Counted from the stretch's first letter, positions 50,847 to 59,291 are shown. The stretch: 64,000 nt of DNA from Herbiconiux flava (GCF_013409865.1 NZ_JACCBM010000001.1:930001-994000); one strand, 5' to 3'. Notes: generated from the sequence alone by a model not told the origin. A program made the numbers and translations.

Positions 50847-51995
50847 ATGAGTGCGCGCCCGAACCCGATCCGCGTGGCCAGCGTCCCGGCAGGGCATCCG
50901 TACGTGCGGGCCGTCACCCCGGGCCCCGGGCTCACCCGCCTGCTGCCCGACCCCGAGCTCGGCCGCCCGCCCGGTCAGTGGTGGCCGCCCGCCCTCTTCG
51001 ACCCGTCCTACCTGCGCGAGAACCTCGACGGCTTCGACCTGCTGCACGTGCACTTCGGTCTCGAGTCGGTGCCCACCGCTCAGCTGGTCGAGGCGCTCGG
51101 ACTCGTGCGTGCCGCCGGGCATCCGATCGTCTTCACCGTGCACGACCTCGAGAACCCGCAGCTCGTCGACCAGGCCGAGCACCTCGTGCGGCTCGACGCC
51201 GTGATCGCCGCCGCCGACGAGCTCATCACGCTCAGCCCGGGGGCCGCCGCCGTCGTCGCGGAGCGCTGGGGCCGCCCGGCCACAGTCGTGCCGCACCCCC
51301 GTATCGCCGAGCACTACCCGTCGGTCGAGCGGGTTCCGGATGCGCGCCCGCGCCTCGGCGCGCACCTCCGCGACCTCCGGCCGAACATCGACGCGCTCGC
51401 GGTGGCACGCTCGCTGGCCGCCGGCGCCCGGGCGCTCGCCGCAGCGGGGCGACCGGTCGACGCCGTGCTGCGGCTCGACGAGCGGGTGCGCGACGAGGCG
51501 ACGGCCGCCGAGCTCGAGCGGTTCGTGCAGGACGAGGGCGGCCTCACCCTCGAGGGCGGCACCAGCCTCGAGGGCGGCCTCACCCTCGAGCGCGGCCTCA
51601 ACCTCGAGGGCGGCCTCACCCTCGAGCGCGGCCCGCGGCAGAGCGATGTCGAGCTCGAACGCTGGATCGCGGGGCTCGACGTCGCCGTGATGCCCTACTC
51701 CCACGGCACCCACTCCGGCTGGGCGGAGCTCTGCTGGGACCTCGGCGCCGTCGTGGTCGACGACGGCCACGGCTTCATCGCCGAGCAGCTGCCCGACGGG
51801 GTCGTGAGAGGCGGCGCCGGGGAGGCTCCGGAGGCGCTGCTCGCCCGGGCGCTCGAGCTCGCGACCTCTCCGGGCTCGCCCGAGCGCGCCGCCGTCGTCG
51901 CGGCCCGCCGGGCCCGGCGAGACGCGGAGCACGACGGCATCACCCGGGCGCACACCGCGGTCTACCGTCGCGCCCTCGGGGACGTGCGTGCATAA
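50847..51995 (+). CDS. GT4-like glycosyltransferase with an internal GGLTLE repeat
   Basis: A 382-residue GT-B type protein. The N-terminal domain shows LLHVHFGLESVPTAQLVEAL, IVFTVHDLENPQL and ADELITLSPGAAAVVAERWG; the second domain shows LDVAVMPYSHGTHSGWAELC and FIAEQLPDGVV. Residues 231-260 are five copies of a six-residue repeat (GGLTLE and variants), placed between an alpha helix and the donor-binding domain. TAGCCT lies nine bases before the ATG. Together with the divergent WcbI/GT genes it forms a four-gene glycan locus with no polymerase or flippase in sight. Confidence 0.78.
   Translation: MSARPNPIRVASVPAGHPYVRAVTPGPGLTRLLPDPELGRPPGQWWPPALFDPSYLRENLDGFDLLHVHFGLESVPTAQLVEALGLVRAAGHPIVFTVHDLENPQLVDQAEHLVRLDAVIAAADELITLSPGAAAVVAERWGRPATVVPHPRIAEHYPSVERVPDARPRLGAHLRDLRPNIDALAVARSLAAGARALAAAGRPVDAVLRLDERVRDEATAAELERFVQDEGGLTLEGGTSLEGGLTLERGLNLEGGLTLERGPRQSDVELERWIAGLDVAVMPYSHGTHSGWAELCWDLGAVVVDDGHGFIAEQLPDGVVRGGAGEAPEALLARALELATSPGSPERAAVVAARRARRDAEHDGITRAHTAVYRRALGDVRA
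51537..51626 (+). repeat. 18-base tandem repeat in the glycosyltransferase gene
   Basis: Five in-frame copies of GGCGGCCTCACCCTCGAG or close variants, encoding GGLTLE, GGTSLE, GGLTLE, RGLNLE, GGLTLE. Confidence 0.9.
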
Positions 51996-52014
51996 TTAGG
52001 TAATGCTTACCTAT
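51991..52014 (+). promoter_or_regulatory. DtxR/IdeR iron box and -10 overlapping the SIP gene start
   Basis: TTAGGTAATGCTTACCTAT (51996-52014) matches the actinobacterial iron box at 15 of 19 positions. CATAAT (51991-51996) is a -10 six bases before the ATG at 52003, which lies inside the box. Iron-loaded repressor would cover the transcription and translation start together. Confidence 0.85.
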
Positions 52015-53043
52015 GTGCCCCGCACGGAATCGGATCGCGACGGGCGTCCCTCGTACCGCCCGTTCCGGGCCGAGGTCGTGCGCGTCGTCGAGCTCAGCCC
52101 GTGCTTTCGCCGGGTGACCTTCACCGGCCCCGACTTCGGCGACTTCGGCACCGCGGGCCTCGACCAGCGCATCAAGCTCGTTCTCCCGCACGCCGACGGC
52201 AGCTTCGGCGACTGCGGCTGGGACGACCCCGCCGTGCTCTCCGACGGCACCTGGTACGAGCGCTGGCGCATGCTGCCGGCCGAGGCGCAGAACCCCATCC
52301 GCACCTACACGGTGCGCGCCATCCGCTCCGCCGAGCGGGAGCTCGACGTCGACTTCGTCGTGCACACGGCACCGGATGCCGCCGGCCGGGACGCGACGGA
52401 GGCGGCGGACGGGGCCGCGCCGGCCGCGCATCCGCCCCTCGACGGCGCAGCCACCGGAACCGCCGACGGCCCCGCCGCCGCTTGGCTCGCGGGCGCCCGG
52501 GCGGGTGACGAGCTGATCATCGTGGGGCCCGACGACCGCAGCCGCGACTACGCCCTGGGTCTCGACTGGCGGCCCGGCGAGGCCATCGACTACCTGCTCG
52601 CCGGCGACGAGACGGCGGCTCCGGCCATCTGCGCGATCCTCGAGTCGCTGCCGGCCGGCACCCGGGCGCACGCCTTCATCGAGGTGCCCTGCTCCGACGA
52701 CGCGCAGCCGGTGCAGACCGCCGCCGAGGGCTCGGTGACCTGGCTCGCCCGCGACGAGGGCGGCGTGCTGCAGGATGCGGTGCGCGGCTGGCTCGACACC
52801 CATCGCGAGGCCATCGCCCCGGCCCTGGCCGACGGCGCTCAGGAGCTCGCCGACATCGACGTGGACGTCGACATGCTCTGGGACTCGCCCGTCGACGTGC
52901 ACGGCCGGTTCTACGCCTGGCTCGCCGGGGAGTCCGCCGCGATCAAGGCCCTCCGGCGGCTGCTGGTGAGCGAGGTCGGCGTCGACCGCCGCAAGGTCGC
53001 CTTCATGGGCTACTGGAGACGCGGCAAGGCCGAGGGGTCATGA
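52003..53043 (+). CDS. Siderophore-interacting protein (ferric-siderophore reductase)
   Basis: A 346-residue flavoprotein of the ViuB/FAD-binding-9 family that reduces Fe(III) in imported siderophores. The FAD part is YRPFRAEVVRVVELSPCFRR, VTFTGPDFGDFGT, IRTYTVRAI and the NAD(P)H part DYLLAGDETAAPAICAILES; the C-terminal GYWRRG is typical. An Ala/Asp-rich insertion of about 30 residues (near 125-160) makes it longer than the usual 270-300. The ATG at 52003 lies inside the iron box and would be leaderless; an in-frame GTG at 52015 is an alternative. It starts the iron operon and overlaps the first permease (ATGA). Confidence 0.92.
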   Translation: MLTYVPRTESDRDGRPSYRPFRAEVVRVVELSPCFRRVTFTGPDFGDFGTAGLDQRIKLVLPHADGSFGDCGWDDPAVLSDGTWYERWRMLPAEAQNPIRTYTVRAIRSAERELDVDFVVHTAPDAAGRDATEAADGAAPAAHPPLDGAATGTADGPAAAWLAGARAGDELIIVGPDDRSRDYALGLDWRPGEAIDYLLAGDETAAPAICAILESLPAGTRAHAFIEVPCSDDAQPVQTAAEGSVTWLARDEGGVLQDAVRGWLDTHREAIAPALADGAQELADIDVDVDMLWDSPVDVHGRFYAWLAGESAAIKALRRLLVSEVGVDRRKVAFMGYWRRGKAEGS

Positions 53044-54116
53044 CGCGGGCCGCTCCGGCGGCAGCATCCGCTCGCCTCGCCCGGCAGGGGTCGCGGGGCC
53101 GGCCGGCACGCCTGCTCGGGCTGGTCGGGCTGCTGCTGGGGGTCGTCGTCGCGGTGGCGCTGAGCCTGCTGCTCGGGTCACGGGCGATCGACTTCGGCAC
53201 GGTCGTCGGCGCACTGACGGGTGCGGGCGGCGGCGGCGCCGCGAGCGGTGACGGCGCCTCGACCGAGCAGATGGTCGTGCTCGACCTGCGCGTGCCGCGC
53301 ACGGTGATCGGGCTCGTCGCGGGCGCCGCGCTGGGGCTCGCCGGGGCGCTCATGCAGGGGCTGACCCGCAACCCGCTGGCCGACCCCGGGCTGCTCGGCG
53401 TGAACTCGGGGGCATCGCTGGCCGTCGTGGTCGCGATCTCCGTGTTCGGCGTCACGAGCCCGATCGGCTACATCTGGTTCGCCTTCGCGGGTGCGGCGCT
53501 CGCGGCGATCGTCGTCTACGTCGTGGCCTCGGGGCGCACCGGGCCCACGCCGCTCAGTCTCACGCTCGCCGGAGCGGCGGTGACCGCGGTGCTCACCTCG
53601 CTGATCACGCTCGTGCTGCTCCGCGACCTCGACACCCTCGGCCAGTACCGCTTCTGGTCGGTCGGCTCGCTGGTCGGCCGCGACGCCTCGACGGTGCTGC
53701 CGCTGGTGCCCTTCCTCGTGGTCGGCGCGGTGCTCGCGCTGGTGCTCGGCCGCGGGCTGAACGGCCTGGCGCTCGGCGACGACGTCGCGCGCGGGCTCGG
53801 GCAGCGGGTCGGGCTGACCCGCGTCGTGGCGGGGGTCGCGATCATCCTGCTCTGCGGCTCGGCGACCTCGCTCGCGGGGCCGCTGGTCTTCGTCGGGCTG
53901 GTCGTGCCGCACCTGGCGAGACGGATGATCGGCACCGACTACCGCTGGATCCTGCTGTACTCGGTGCCGCTCGGCGCCATGCTGCTCGTGCTCGCCGACA
54001 CCGTCGGGCGCCTGATCGCGCAGCCCGCGGAGCTCGAGGCCGGCATCGTGGTGGCCCTGATCGGGGCGCCCGTGCTGATCGCGCTCGTGCGCCGCGACCG
54101 GGCGGTGACGCGGTGA
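53040..54116 (+). CDS. FecCD-family iron-siderophore permease 1
   Basis: A 358-residue inner-membrane permease with about ten helices. The family motif LRVPRTVIGLVAGAALGLAG, then LMQGLTRNPLADPGLLGVNS and LVFVGLVVPHLARRMIGTDY (the ATPase-contact loop) are clear. It pairs with the second permease to form the channel for ferric siderophores. Translation is coupled to its neighbours at both ends (ATGA and GTGA overlaps). Confidence 0.94.
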   Translation: MTRAAPAAASARLARQGSRGRPARLLGLVGLLLGVVVAVALSLLLGSRAIDFGTVVGALTGAGGGGAASGDGASTEQMVVLDLRVPRTVIGLVAGAALGLAGALMQGLTRNPLADPGLLGVNSGASLAVVVAISVFGVTSPIGYIWFAFAGAALAAIVVYVVASGRTGPTPLSLTLAGAAVTAVLTSLITLVLLRDLDTLGQYRFWSVGSLVGRDASTVLPLVPFLVVGAVLALVLGRGLNGLALGDDVARGLGQRVGLTRVVAGVAIILLCGSATSLAGPLVFVGLVVPHLARRMIGTDYRWILLYSVPLGAMLLVLADTVGRLIAQPAELEAGIVVALIGAPVLIALVRRDRAVTR

Positions 54117-55246
54117 GCGGCGTGGGCGTGGGCGCGGTGAGCGCGGTGGCGGGTGAGGCCGCTCCGAGCGTCGCGCCTGCACCGCCGCCGTCGGGCGGAG
54201 GCGCACTGCGCCGAGTGCGGGCCGCGGGACTCCACCGTCTCGTCGTGGTGTGCGGGCTGCTCGCCCTGCTGCTCGGGGTGATCGCCGTGCTGGCGCTGAT
54301 GCTCGGCGACCGCGTGGTGGCTCCGCAGGACGTGCTCGCCGCCGCCGTCGGACAGGGCTCGGGAGGCGACCGCTTCGTCGTCCTAGGCCTGCGCGCGCCG
54401 CGGCTCGCCCTGTCCCTGCTCGTCGGCGCCTGCTTCGGGCTGGCCGGCGCCGTCTTCCAGAGCCTGCTCGGCAACCCGCTGGCGAGCCCCGACATCATCG
54501 GCATCTCGCAGGGGGCGAGCGCGGCGGCGGTCACCGCGGTGCTGCTGTTCGGCGCGAGCGGCCTCGCCGTCTCGGGCGCGGCGTTCGCCGGGGCCGTGCT
54601 CGCGGCGGCGCTCATCCTGCTGCTGGCCGGCCGGGTCGGCCGCTCGGGCGCCGTCGGATCGGGCGGCGCCGCCGGCTCGCGCTTCGTGCTGATCGGCATC
54701 GCCCTCGCCTTCCTCGCCCAGGCCCTGATCGGCTACCTCCTCACCCGCGCCGACGTGCGTGACGCCCAGGGCGCCCTGCTCTGGCTGGTCGGCAGCATCG
54801 GCACGGTGCAGGTGCCCGAGCTCGTCGTCACCGGGGTCGCGGCCCTCGTGCTGGCGGCGGCCCTCGTCGTGCTCGCTCCGCGGCTCAGGATGCTCCAGCT
54901 GGGCGACGAGGCCGCCACCGCCCTCGGGGTGCGCGTGACCCCGGTGCGCCTGCTGCTGCTGCTCGTCGCGGTGGCGTTCGCGGCGGTGGCGACGGCGGCC
55001 GCAGGCCCGGTGGCGTTCGTGGCGTTCGTCTCGGCGCCGATCGCGCGGCGCCTCGTCGGCGGACTCGGCCCCGCCCTCGTCGCCAGCGCCCTCGTCGGCG
55101 CCGTGGTCGTCGGTGGCGCCGACGTGCTCGCCCAGCACGCCGTCGCCGGGCTGCAGGTGCCCGTCGGCATCGTGACCGGCCTCGTCGGCGCGCCCATCCT
55201 GCTCACCCTGCTCGCGCGGGGCAACCGCACCCGAGGAGCCGCATGA
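54113..55246 (+). CDS. FecCD-family iron-siderophore permease 2
   Basis: A 377-residue permease, partner of the one before. Motifs: LRAPRLALSLLVGACFGLAG, VFQSLLGNPLASPDIIGISQ, and a shorter, diverged final contact region AFVSAPIARRLVGGLGPALV. The N-terminal 45 residues are Ala/Pro/Gly-rich and cytoplasmic. The GTG start overlaps the previous stop by four bases; the stop overlaps the ATPase start (ATGA). Confidence 0.93.
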   Translation: MSGVGVGAVSAVAGEAAPSVAPAPPPSGGGALRRVRAAGLHRLVVVCGLLALLLGVIAVLALMLGDRVVAPQDVLAAAVGQGSGGDRFVVLGLRAPRLALSLLVGACFGLAGAVFQSLLGNPLASPDIIGISQGASAAAVTAVLLFGASGLAVSGAAFAGAVLAAALILLLAGRVGRSGAVGSGGAAGSRFVLIGIALAFLAQALIGYLLTRADVRDAQGALLWLVGSIGTVQVPELVVTGVAALVLAAALVVLAPRLRMLQLGDEAATALGVRVTPVRLLLLLVAVAFAAVATAAAGPVAFVAFVSAPIARRLVGGLGPALVASALVGAVVVGGADVLAQHAVAGLQVPVGIVTGLVGAPILLTLLARGNRTRGAA

Positions 55247-56193
55247 CCTCCCACCCACCCGACCGCGCCGCCGCCGTCACCGGGCCCGGCCCCGACACCA
55301 CCGGCCCCGACGCCACCGGCCTCGACGCCACCGGCCACGACGCCACCGGCCCCGATCGCGCCGCCGCGCATCCGTCGCCCGAGCCGCACGAGTTGCGGGC
55401 CGACGCCCTCACGCTCGCCTACGACGGGCGGCGGGTGGTCGAGGGCCTCGACGTCGTCATCCCCGACGGGCGGGTCACCGTCGTCGTCGGACCGAACGCG
55501 TGCGGCAAGTCGACCCTGCTGCGCTCGTTCGCCCGGCTGCTGCGCCCCGAGAGCGGAACCGTGACCCTCGACGGCACCGAGGTGCACCGCTTCCCCAGCC
55601 GCCGCCTCGCGACGCAGCTCGGCCTGCTGCCGCAGCAGCCGGTCGCGCCCGAGGGCATCACGGTCGCCGACCTCGTCGGCCGCGGCCGCTTCCCGCGCCA
55701 GGGCCTGTTCCGCCAGTGGACGGGCGACGACGACCGCGCCGTCGACGACGCGCTCCGCGCCACCGACACGCTCGCCATCGCCGAGCGCCGCGTCGAGGAG
55801 CTCTCGGGCGGCCAGCGCCAGCGCGTCTGGATCGCCATGGCCCTCGCCCAGCAGACCGACGTGCTGCTGCTCGACGAGCCCACGACCTTCCTCGACGTGA
55901 CGCACCAGATCGAGGTGCTCGACCTGCTGCACGAGCGCAACCGGGTGCAGGGCATCACGGTCGTGATGGTGCTGCACGACCTCAACCTCGCGGCCCGGTA
56001 CGCCGATCACCTGATCGTGATGTCGGCCGGCCGCATCGTCGCCGAGGGCGCACCCGCCGACGTCATCACGCCCGAGACGGTGCGCACGGCGTTCGGCCTC
56101 GAGTCGCTCGTGGTGGCCGATCCGGTGAGCGGGTCGCCGATGGTCGTGCCCAAGGGCCGGTTCCATGGCGGCGGGGCGAGCTCGGCGGTGTGA
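55243..56193 (+). CDS. Iron-siderophore ABC transporter ATPase
   Basis: A 316-residue ATPase of the FepC/FhuC family. Walker A is GPNACGKSTLLRSF, the Q loop is in LGLLPQQPVAPEGI, the signature is LSGGQRQRVWIAMA, Walker B is VLLLDEPTTFLDVTHQ and the H loop is in VLHDLNLAARYAD. An unusual N-terminal extension of about 45 residues contains a 5-residue repeat (DATGP and variants) before the domain begins near HELRADALTLAYDG. It completes the importer with the two permeases. Confidence 0.94.
   Translation: MTSHPPDRAAAVTGPGPDTTGPDATGLDATGHDATGPDRAAAHPSPEPHELRADALTLAYDGRRVVEGLDVVIPDGRVTVVVGPNACGKSTLLRSFARLLRPESGTVTLDGTEVHRFPSRRLATQLGLLPQQPVAPEGITVADLVGRGRFPRQGLFRQWTGDDDRAVDDALRATDTLAIAERRVEELSGGQRQRVWIAMALAQQTDVLLLDEPTTFLDVTHQIEVLDLLHERNRVQGITVVMVLHDLNLAARYADHLIVMSAGRIVAEGAPADVITPETVRTAFGLESLVVADPVSGSPMVVPKGRFHGGGASSAV
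55294..55353 (+). repeat. 15-base tandem repeat at the start of the iron ATPase gene
   Basis: Four in-frame copies of GACGCCACCGGCCCC or variants, encoding DTTGP, DATGL, DATGH, DATGP in the N-terminal extension. Confidence 0.9.
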
Positions 56194-56243
56194 CCGCCTG
56201 GTTGTGTGACCGCCCGGCTGTTTGACCGCGCGGCCGGATGCCC

Positions 56244-56271
56244 TATGGTTGTTAGGTAAGCCAAGCCTTAC
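56244..56271 (+). promoter_or_regulatory. Second iron box, before the siderophore-binding lipoprotein
   Basis: TTAGGTAAGCCAAGCCTTA (56253-56271) matches the DtxR/IdeR consensus at 15 of 19 positions. TATGGT (56244-56249) is the likely -10, putting the transcription start inside the box. The binding protein thus has its own iron-regulated promoter. Confidence 0.8.
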
Positions 56272-56307
56272 TCCACAGCATCCTGAAGACCCCGACTGGA
56301 GACACCC

Positions 56308-57324
56308 GTGCCCCGCCGACTGAAGCTCGCAGCCCTCACCGCATCCGCCCTCGCCACAGCCCTGGTGCTGGCCGGATGCTCGACCGGCGCCTCGGGCGAC
56401 GCCCCCGCCACCGACTCCGCCGCGACCGGCGGCGACGTCACCATCGAGCACGCCTTCGGCGAGACCACGGTGCCGGCCGACCCGCAGAACGTGGTCACCC
56501 TGGGCTGGGGCAGCACCGACGCGGCGATCGCGCTCGGCACCATCCCTGTCGCCATCCCCTTCGACTCCTACGCGGGCGACGACGACGGAGTTCTGCCCTG
56601 GGTGAAGGAGGCCGTCGAGACGGCCGGCGCCGAGCTGCCCGAGATCCTCCCCGAGACCATCGACGACGAGCCGCCCTACGAGGCGATCGCGGCCGCCGAC
56701 CCCGACGTGATCCTCGCCGTCTACTCGGGCATCACCGAGGAGCAGTACGAGACCCTCAGCCAGATCGCCCCCACGGTCGCTTACCCCGACCAGGCGTGGA
56801 GCACCCCGTGGCGCGACGTCGTGACCACGGTCGGCAAGGCGCTCGGCAAGGACGAGCAGGCCACCGAGGTGCTGCAGGGCATCGACGACCAGCTCGCCGA
56901 GGCCGCCGCCGCGCATCCGGAGTTCGAGGGCAAGACCATCGCCGCCGTCTGGGACGTCGCCGGCACCTTCTACGTCTACAAGAAGGAGGACCCGCGCGTC
57001 GAGTTCATGCTCGACCTCGGTTTCGAGAGCGCCCCGGCGGTCGACGAGCTGGCGAACGGCGACTCGACCTTCTTCTACACGCTGAGCTACGAGCAGCTCG
57101 ACCAGCTGCAGGCCGACGTGGTGCTGAGCTACTCCGACACGCAGGCCGAGGCCGACGCGTTCCTGACCGCGCCGCAGACCTCGGTCATCCCCGCCGTGCA
57201 GGCCGGGAACGTGGCGCAGCTCGTGGGCACGCAGTACATCGCCGCCGTGTCGCCGCCCACCGCGCTGTCGCTGCCCTGGGGCCTCGACCAGCTCGTCGAC
57301 GCGCTGGCCGCCGCGACGAAGTAG
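56308..57324 (+). CDS. Iron-siderophore-binding lipoprotein
   Basis: A 338-residue FepB/FhuD-like receptor. The signal peptide ends with lipobox LAGC (21-24). The body has VTIEHAFGETTVPADPQNVV, TLGWGSTDAAIALGTIPVAI, PDVILAVYSGITEEQYETLS and PLP-free helical-backbone features such as AAAHPEFEGKTIAAVWDVAG. The GTG start is preceded by TGGAGA. It is the fifth gene of the iron locus but is separated from the ATPase by 114 bases and has its own promoter and iron box. Confidence 0.93.
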   Translation: MPRRLKLAALTASALATALVLAGCSTGASGDAPATDSAATGGDVTIEHAFGETTVPADPQNVVTLGWGSTDAAIALGTIPVAIPFDSYAGDDDGVLPWVKEAVETAGAELPEILPETIDDEPPYEAIAAADPDVILAVYSGITEEQYETLSQIAPTVAYPDQAWSTPWRDVVTTVGKALGKDEQATEVLQGIDDQLAEAAAAHPEFEGKTIAAVWDVAGTFYVYKKEDPRVEFMLDLGFESAPAVDELANGDSTFFYTLSYEQLDQLQADVVLSYSDTQAEADAFLTAPQTSVIPAVQAGNVAQLVGTQYIAAVSPPTALSLPWGLDQLVDALAAATK

Positions 57325-57466
57325 CGCTCGGCGGTGCGGCCGTGCCGCCGCACCGCGTGCGCTCGGAAGACGCCGGCGCCGGGGGCCCCACACCCTCGGC
57401 GCCGGTCCTGCCGTGCCGCGGGGCGGCGCGGGTCTCGTCGTCGGCGCCCCGGCATCGCACCGCGCG

Positions 57467-57961
57467 CTACAGGAGCTGGTGCATCCGTCGCCCGAGCAGC
57501 TCGCGCAGCACGATCGCGGTCGAGGTGCGGCGGATGCCCCGGCACTCCATCAGCGCCTGCGTGATGCGGTACACGTCGTCGGCGTCGACCGCGATCACCT
57601 CGATCTGCAGGTCGCTCTCGCCCGAGATGCCGAGGCAGCCCACCACCTCGGGGATGCGCGCGATCTCGTCGATCAGCCCCTCGAACCGCGCCTGGTCGAT
57701 CTCGGCGGTCACGAACGCGCGCAGCGGCCGGCCCACCGCGGCGGCGGGCACCTTCGTCGTCTCGGGCAGCAGAACGCCGTCATACAGGCGACGGATGCGC
57801 GCCTGCACGGTGCCGCGCGCGAGGTTCAGGCGCTCGGCGAGGTGCGCCACGGTCGCGCGCGGCACCCGGTCGAGCTCCCTCAGGATGCGCCGGTCGGTCG
57901 CATCCAGGAGCGGATCGGTGTCTCGCGGGGCGGCCGGGGTCGCGGTCGGGTCGGTGGTCAT
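57467..57961 (-). CDS. Lrp/AsnC-family transcriptional regulator
   Basis: A 164-residue regulator with an N-terminal helix-turn-helix (LDATDRRILRELDRVPRATV then AHLAERLNLARGTVQARIRR) and a C-terminal RAM/ligand domain (PLRAFVTAEIDQARFEGLID; EVVGCLGISGESDLQIEVIA). An 18-residue N-terminal extension is Asp/Thr/Pro-rich. It is divergent from an amino-acid dehydrogenase gene, with a nested palindrome in between, so it is predicted to control amino-acid catabolism in response to a branched-chain or aromatic amino acid. Confidence 0.92.
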   Translation of the reverse strand: MTTDPTATPAAPRDTDPLLDATDRRILRELDRVPRATVAHLAERLNLARGTVQARIRRLYDGVLLPETTKVPAAAVGRPLRAFVTAEIDQARFEGLIDEIARIPEVVGCLGISGESDLQIEVIAVDADDVYRITQALMECRGIRRTSTAIVLRELLGRRMHQLL

Positions 57962-58011
57962 CGGTCATTCCGATCAGTCTCGGCGGCTTGAGCTGGGCGT
58001 GATTGGGCGTT

Positions 58012-58044
58012 CTGACCACTCAGAGTAGTCACTCTTGTGGTCAG
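58012..58044. promoter_or_regulatory. Nested palindrome between the Lrp and dehydrogenase genes
   Basis: Outer arms CTGACCAC (58012-58019) and GTGGTCAG (58037-58044) enclose inner arms AGAGT (58022-58026) and ACTCT (58031-58035), with one unpaired base. It is a probable Lrp operator acting on both genes. Confidence 0.7.
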
Positions 58045-58061
58045 CGAGGCGCGATCTCATC

Positions 58062-59168
58062 ATGGTGACCATGACGATCACCGCCGACCACGCCGCCACA
58101 CACGCCACCGCAGCCCCGACCGCGCCCGCCGCCTCGCTGCTGTCCGCCCGCCCGCATCCCGCGGGGCACGAGCGGGTGGAGGTCGTCCGCGGAGCGCGCT
58201 CCGGCCTCGTGATGATGGTGGCCGTGCACTCGACGCGACTCGGGCCGGCCCTCGGCGGCTGCCGCCTCTGGCACTACGACACGGTCGACGACGCGGTCGC
58301 CGACGCGCTGCGCCTCTCGGCCGGCATGACCGCGAAGAACGCCCTGGCCGGCCTCGCCCACGGCGGCGGCAAGGCCGTGATCATGGCACCCGACGAGCCT
58401 CTCGACGCCGACCGGCGCGAGGCGGCCTTCCTCGACCTCGGCGACCTCGTCGCGTCGTTCGACGGCTCCTACGTCACCGCCGAGGACGTGGCGACCGGCT
58501 CGGCCGACATGGCGGTCGTCGCGAGGCAGACCTCCGCGGTCGTGGGGCTGCCCGAGGCCGACGGCGGCCACGGCGACCCGGGGGAGTACACGGCTCGCGG
58601 GGTGCACAGCGCTCTGCTCGCGGTGCTGCCGCGCATCCGCTTCGCTTCGCCGGAGGGCCTGCGGGTCACCATCGTGGGCTTCGGGCAGGTCGGCAGCCGG
58701 CTCGCCCGCATGCTCGTCGAGGCCGGTGCCGTGGTCAGCGCGACCGACGTGAACCCGGCGCGCCGAGCGGCCGTCGAGGAGCTCGGCGCCACGTGGGTGT
58801 CGCCGGCGGACGCGCACCGCCTCGACACCGACGTCTTCGTGCCGGCCGGTGTCGGAGGCATGCTCAGCGGCACCGTCATCGACGAGCTGCGCTGCCTCGC
58901 CGTGGTGGGCCCGGCGAACAACCAGCTCGCCGAGGCCGACGGCGGCGACCGGCTGGCGGCGCGCGGCATCCTGTACGCACCCGACTACGTGGTGAACGCG
59001 GGTGGCGTCATCCACCTCGGCTCGCCCGGCTCGTCGCGCGAAGAGGTGCTGGCGCAGATCGACGCCCTCGGCGCCCGCCTCGACGAGGTGCTGGCGCTGG
59101 CCGAGGCCGAGGCGCTCACGCCGTCCCGCGCGGCCGACCTCCTGGTGGCCCGCCGCCTCGCGGCCTGA
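58062..59168 (+). CDS. Glu/Leu/Phe/Val dehydrogenase-type amino-acid dehydrogenase
   Basis: A 368-residue NAD-dependent oxidative deaminase that converts an amino acid (most likely Leu, Val or Phe) to its 2-oxo acid. The substrate domain has RLGPALGGCRLWHYDTVDDA and LAGLAHGGGKAVIMAPDEPL with the catalytic Lys; YVTAEDVATGSADMAVVA follows. The Rossmann domain is LRVTIVGFGQVGSRLARMLV. The length is that of leucine/valine dehydrogenases, shorter than glutamate dehydrogenase. The start may be 58062 or the ATG at 58071. The palindrome upstream and divergent Lrp suggest amino-acid-dependent control. Confidence 0.9.
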   Translation: MVTMTITADHAATHATAAPTAPAASLLSARPHPAGHERVEVVRGARSGLVMMVAVHSTRLGPALGGCRLWHYDTVDDAVADALRLSAGMTAKNALAGLAHGGGKAVIMAPDEPLDADRREAAFLDLGDLVASFDGSYVTAEDVATGSADMAVVARQTSAVVGLPEADGGHGDPGEYTARGVHSALLAVLPRIRFASPEGLRVTIVGFGQVGSRLARMLVEAGAVVSATDVNPARRAAVEELGATWVSPADAHRLDTDVFVPAGVGGMLSGTVIDELRCLAVVGPANNQLAEADGGDRLAARGILYAPDYVVNAGGVIHLGSPGSSREEVLAQIDALGARLDEVLALAEAEALTPSRAADLLVARRLAA

Positions 59169-59291
59169 CCCCTGTCGCCGATCGGCGAGCGCAGGTGAGC
59201 GGCGGCTGTGAGTCGGTTGCGCGCCGGCCCGAGAGGTCCACAGTGGTGGGTGAGGGCGATCAGCCCCCACCGACGAGAGAGGAGCCCACCC

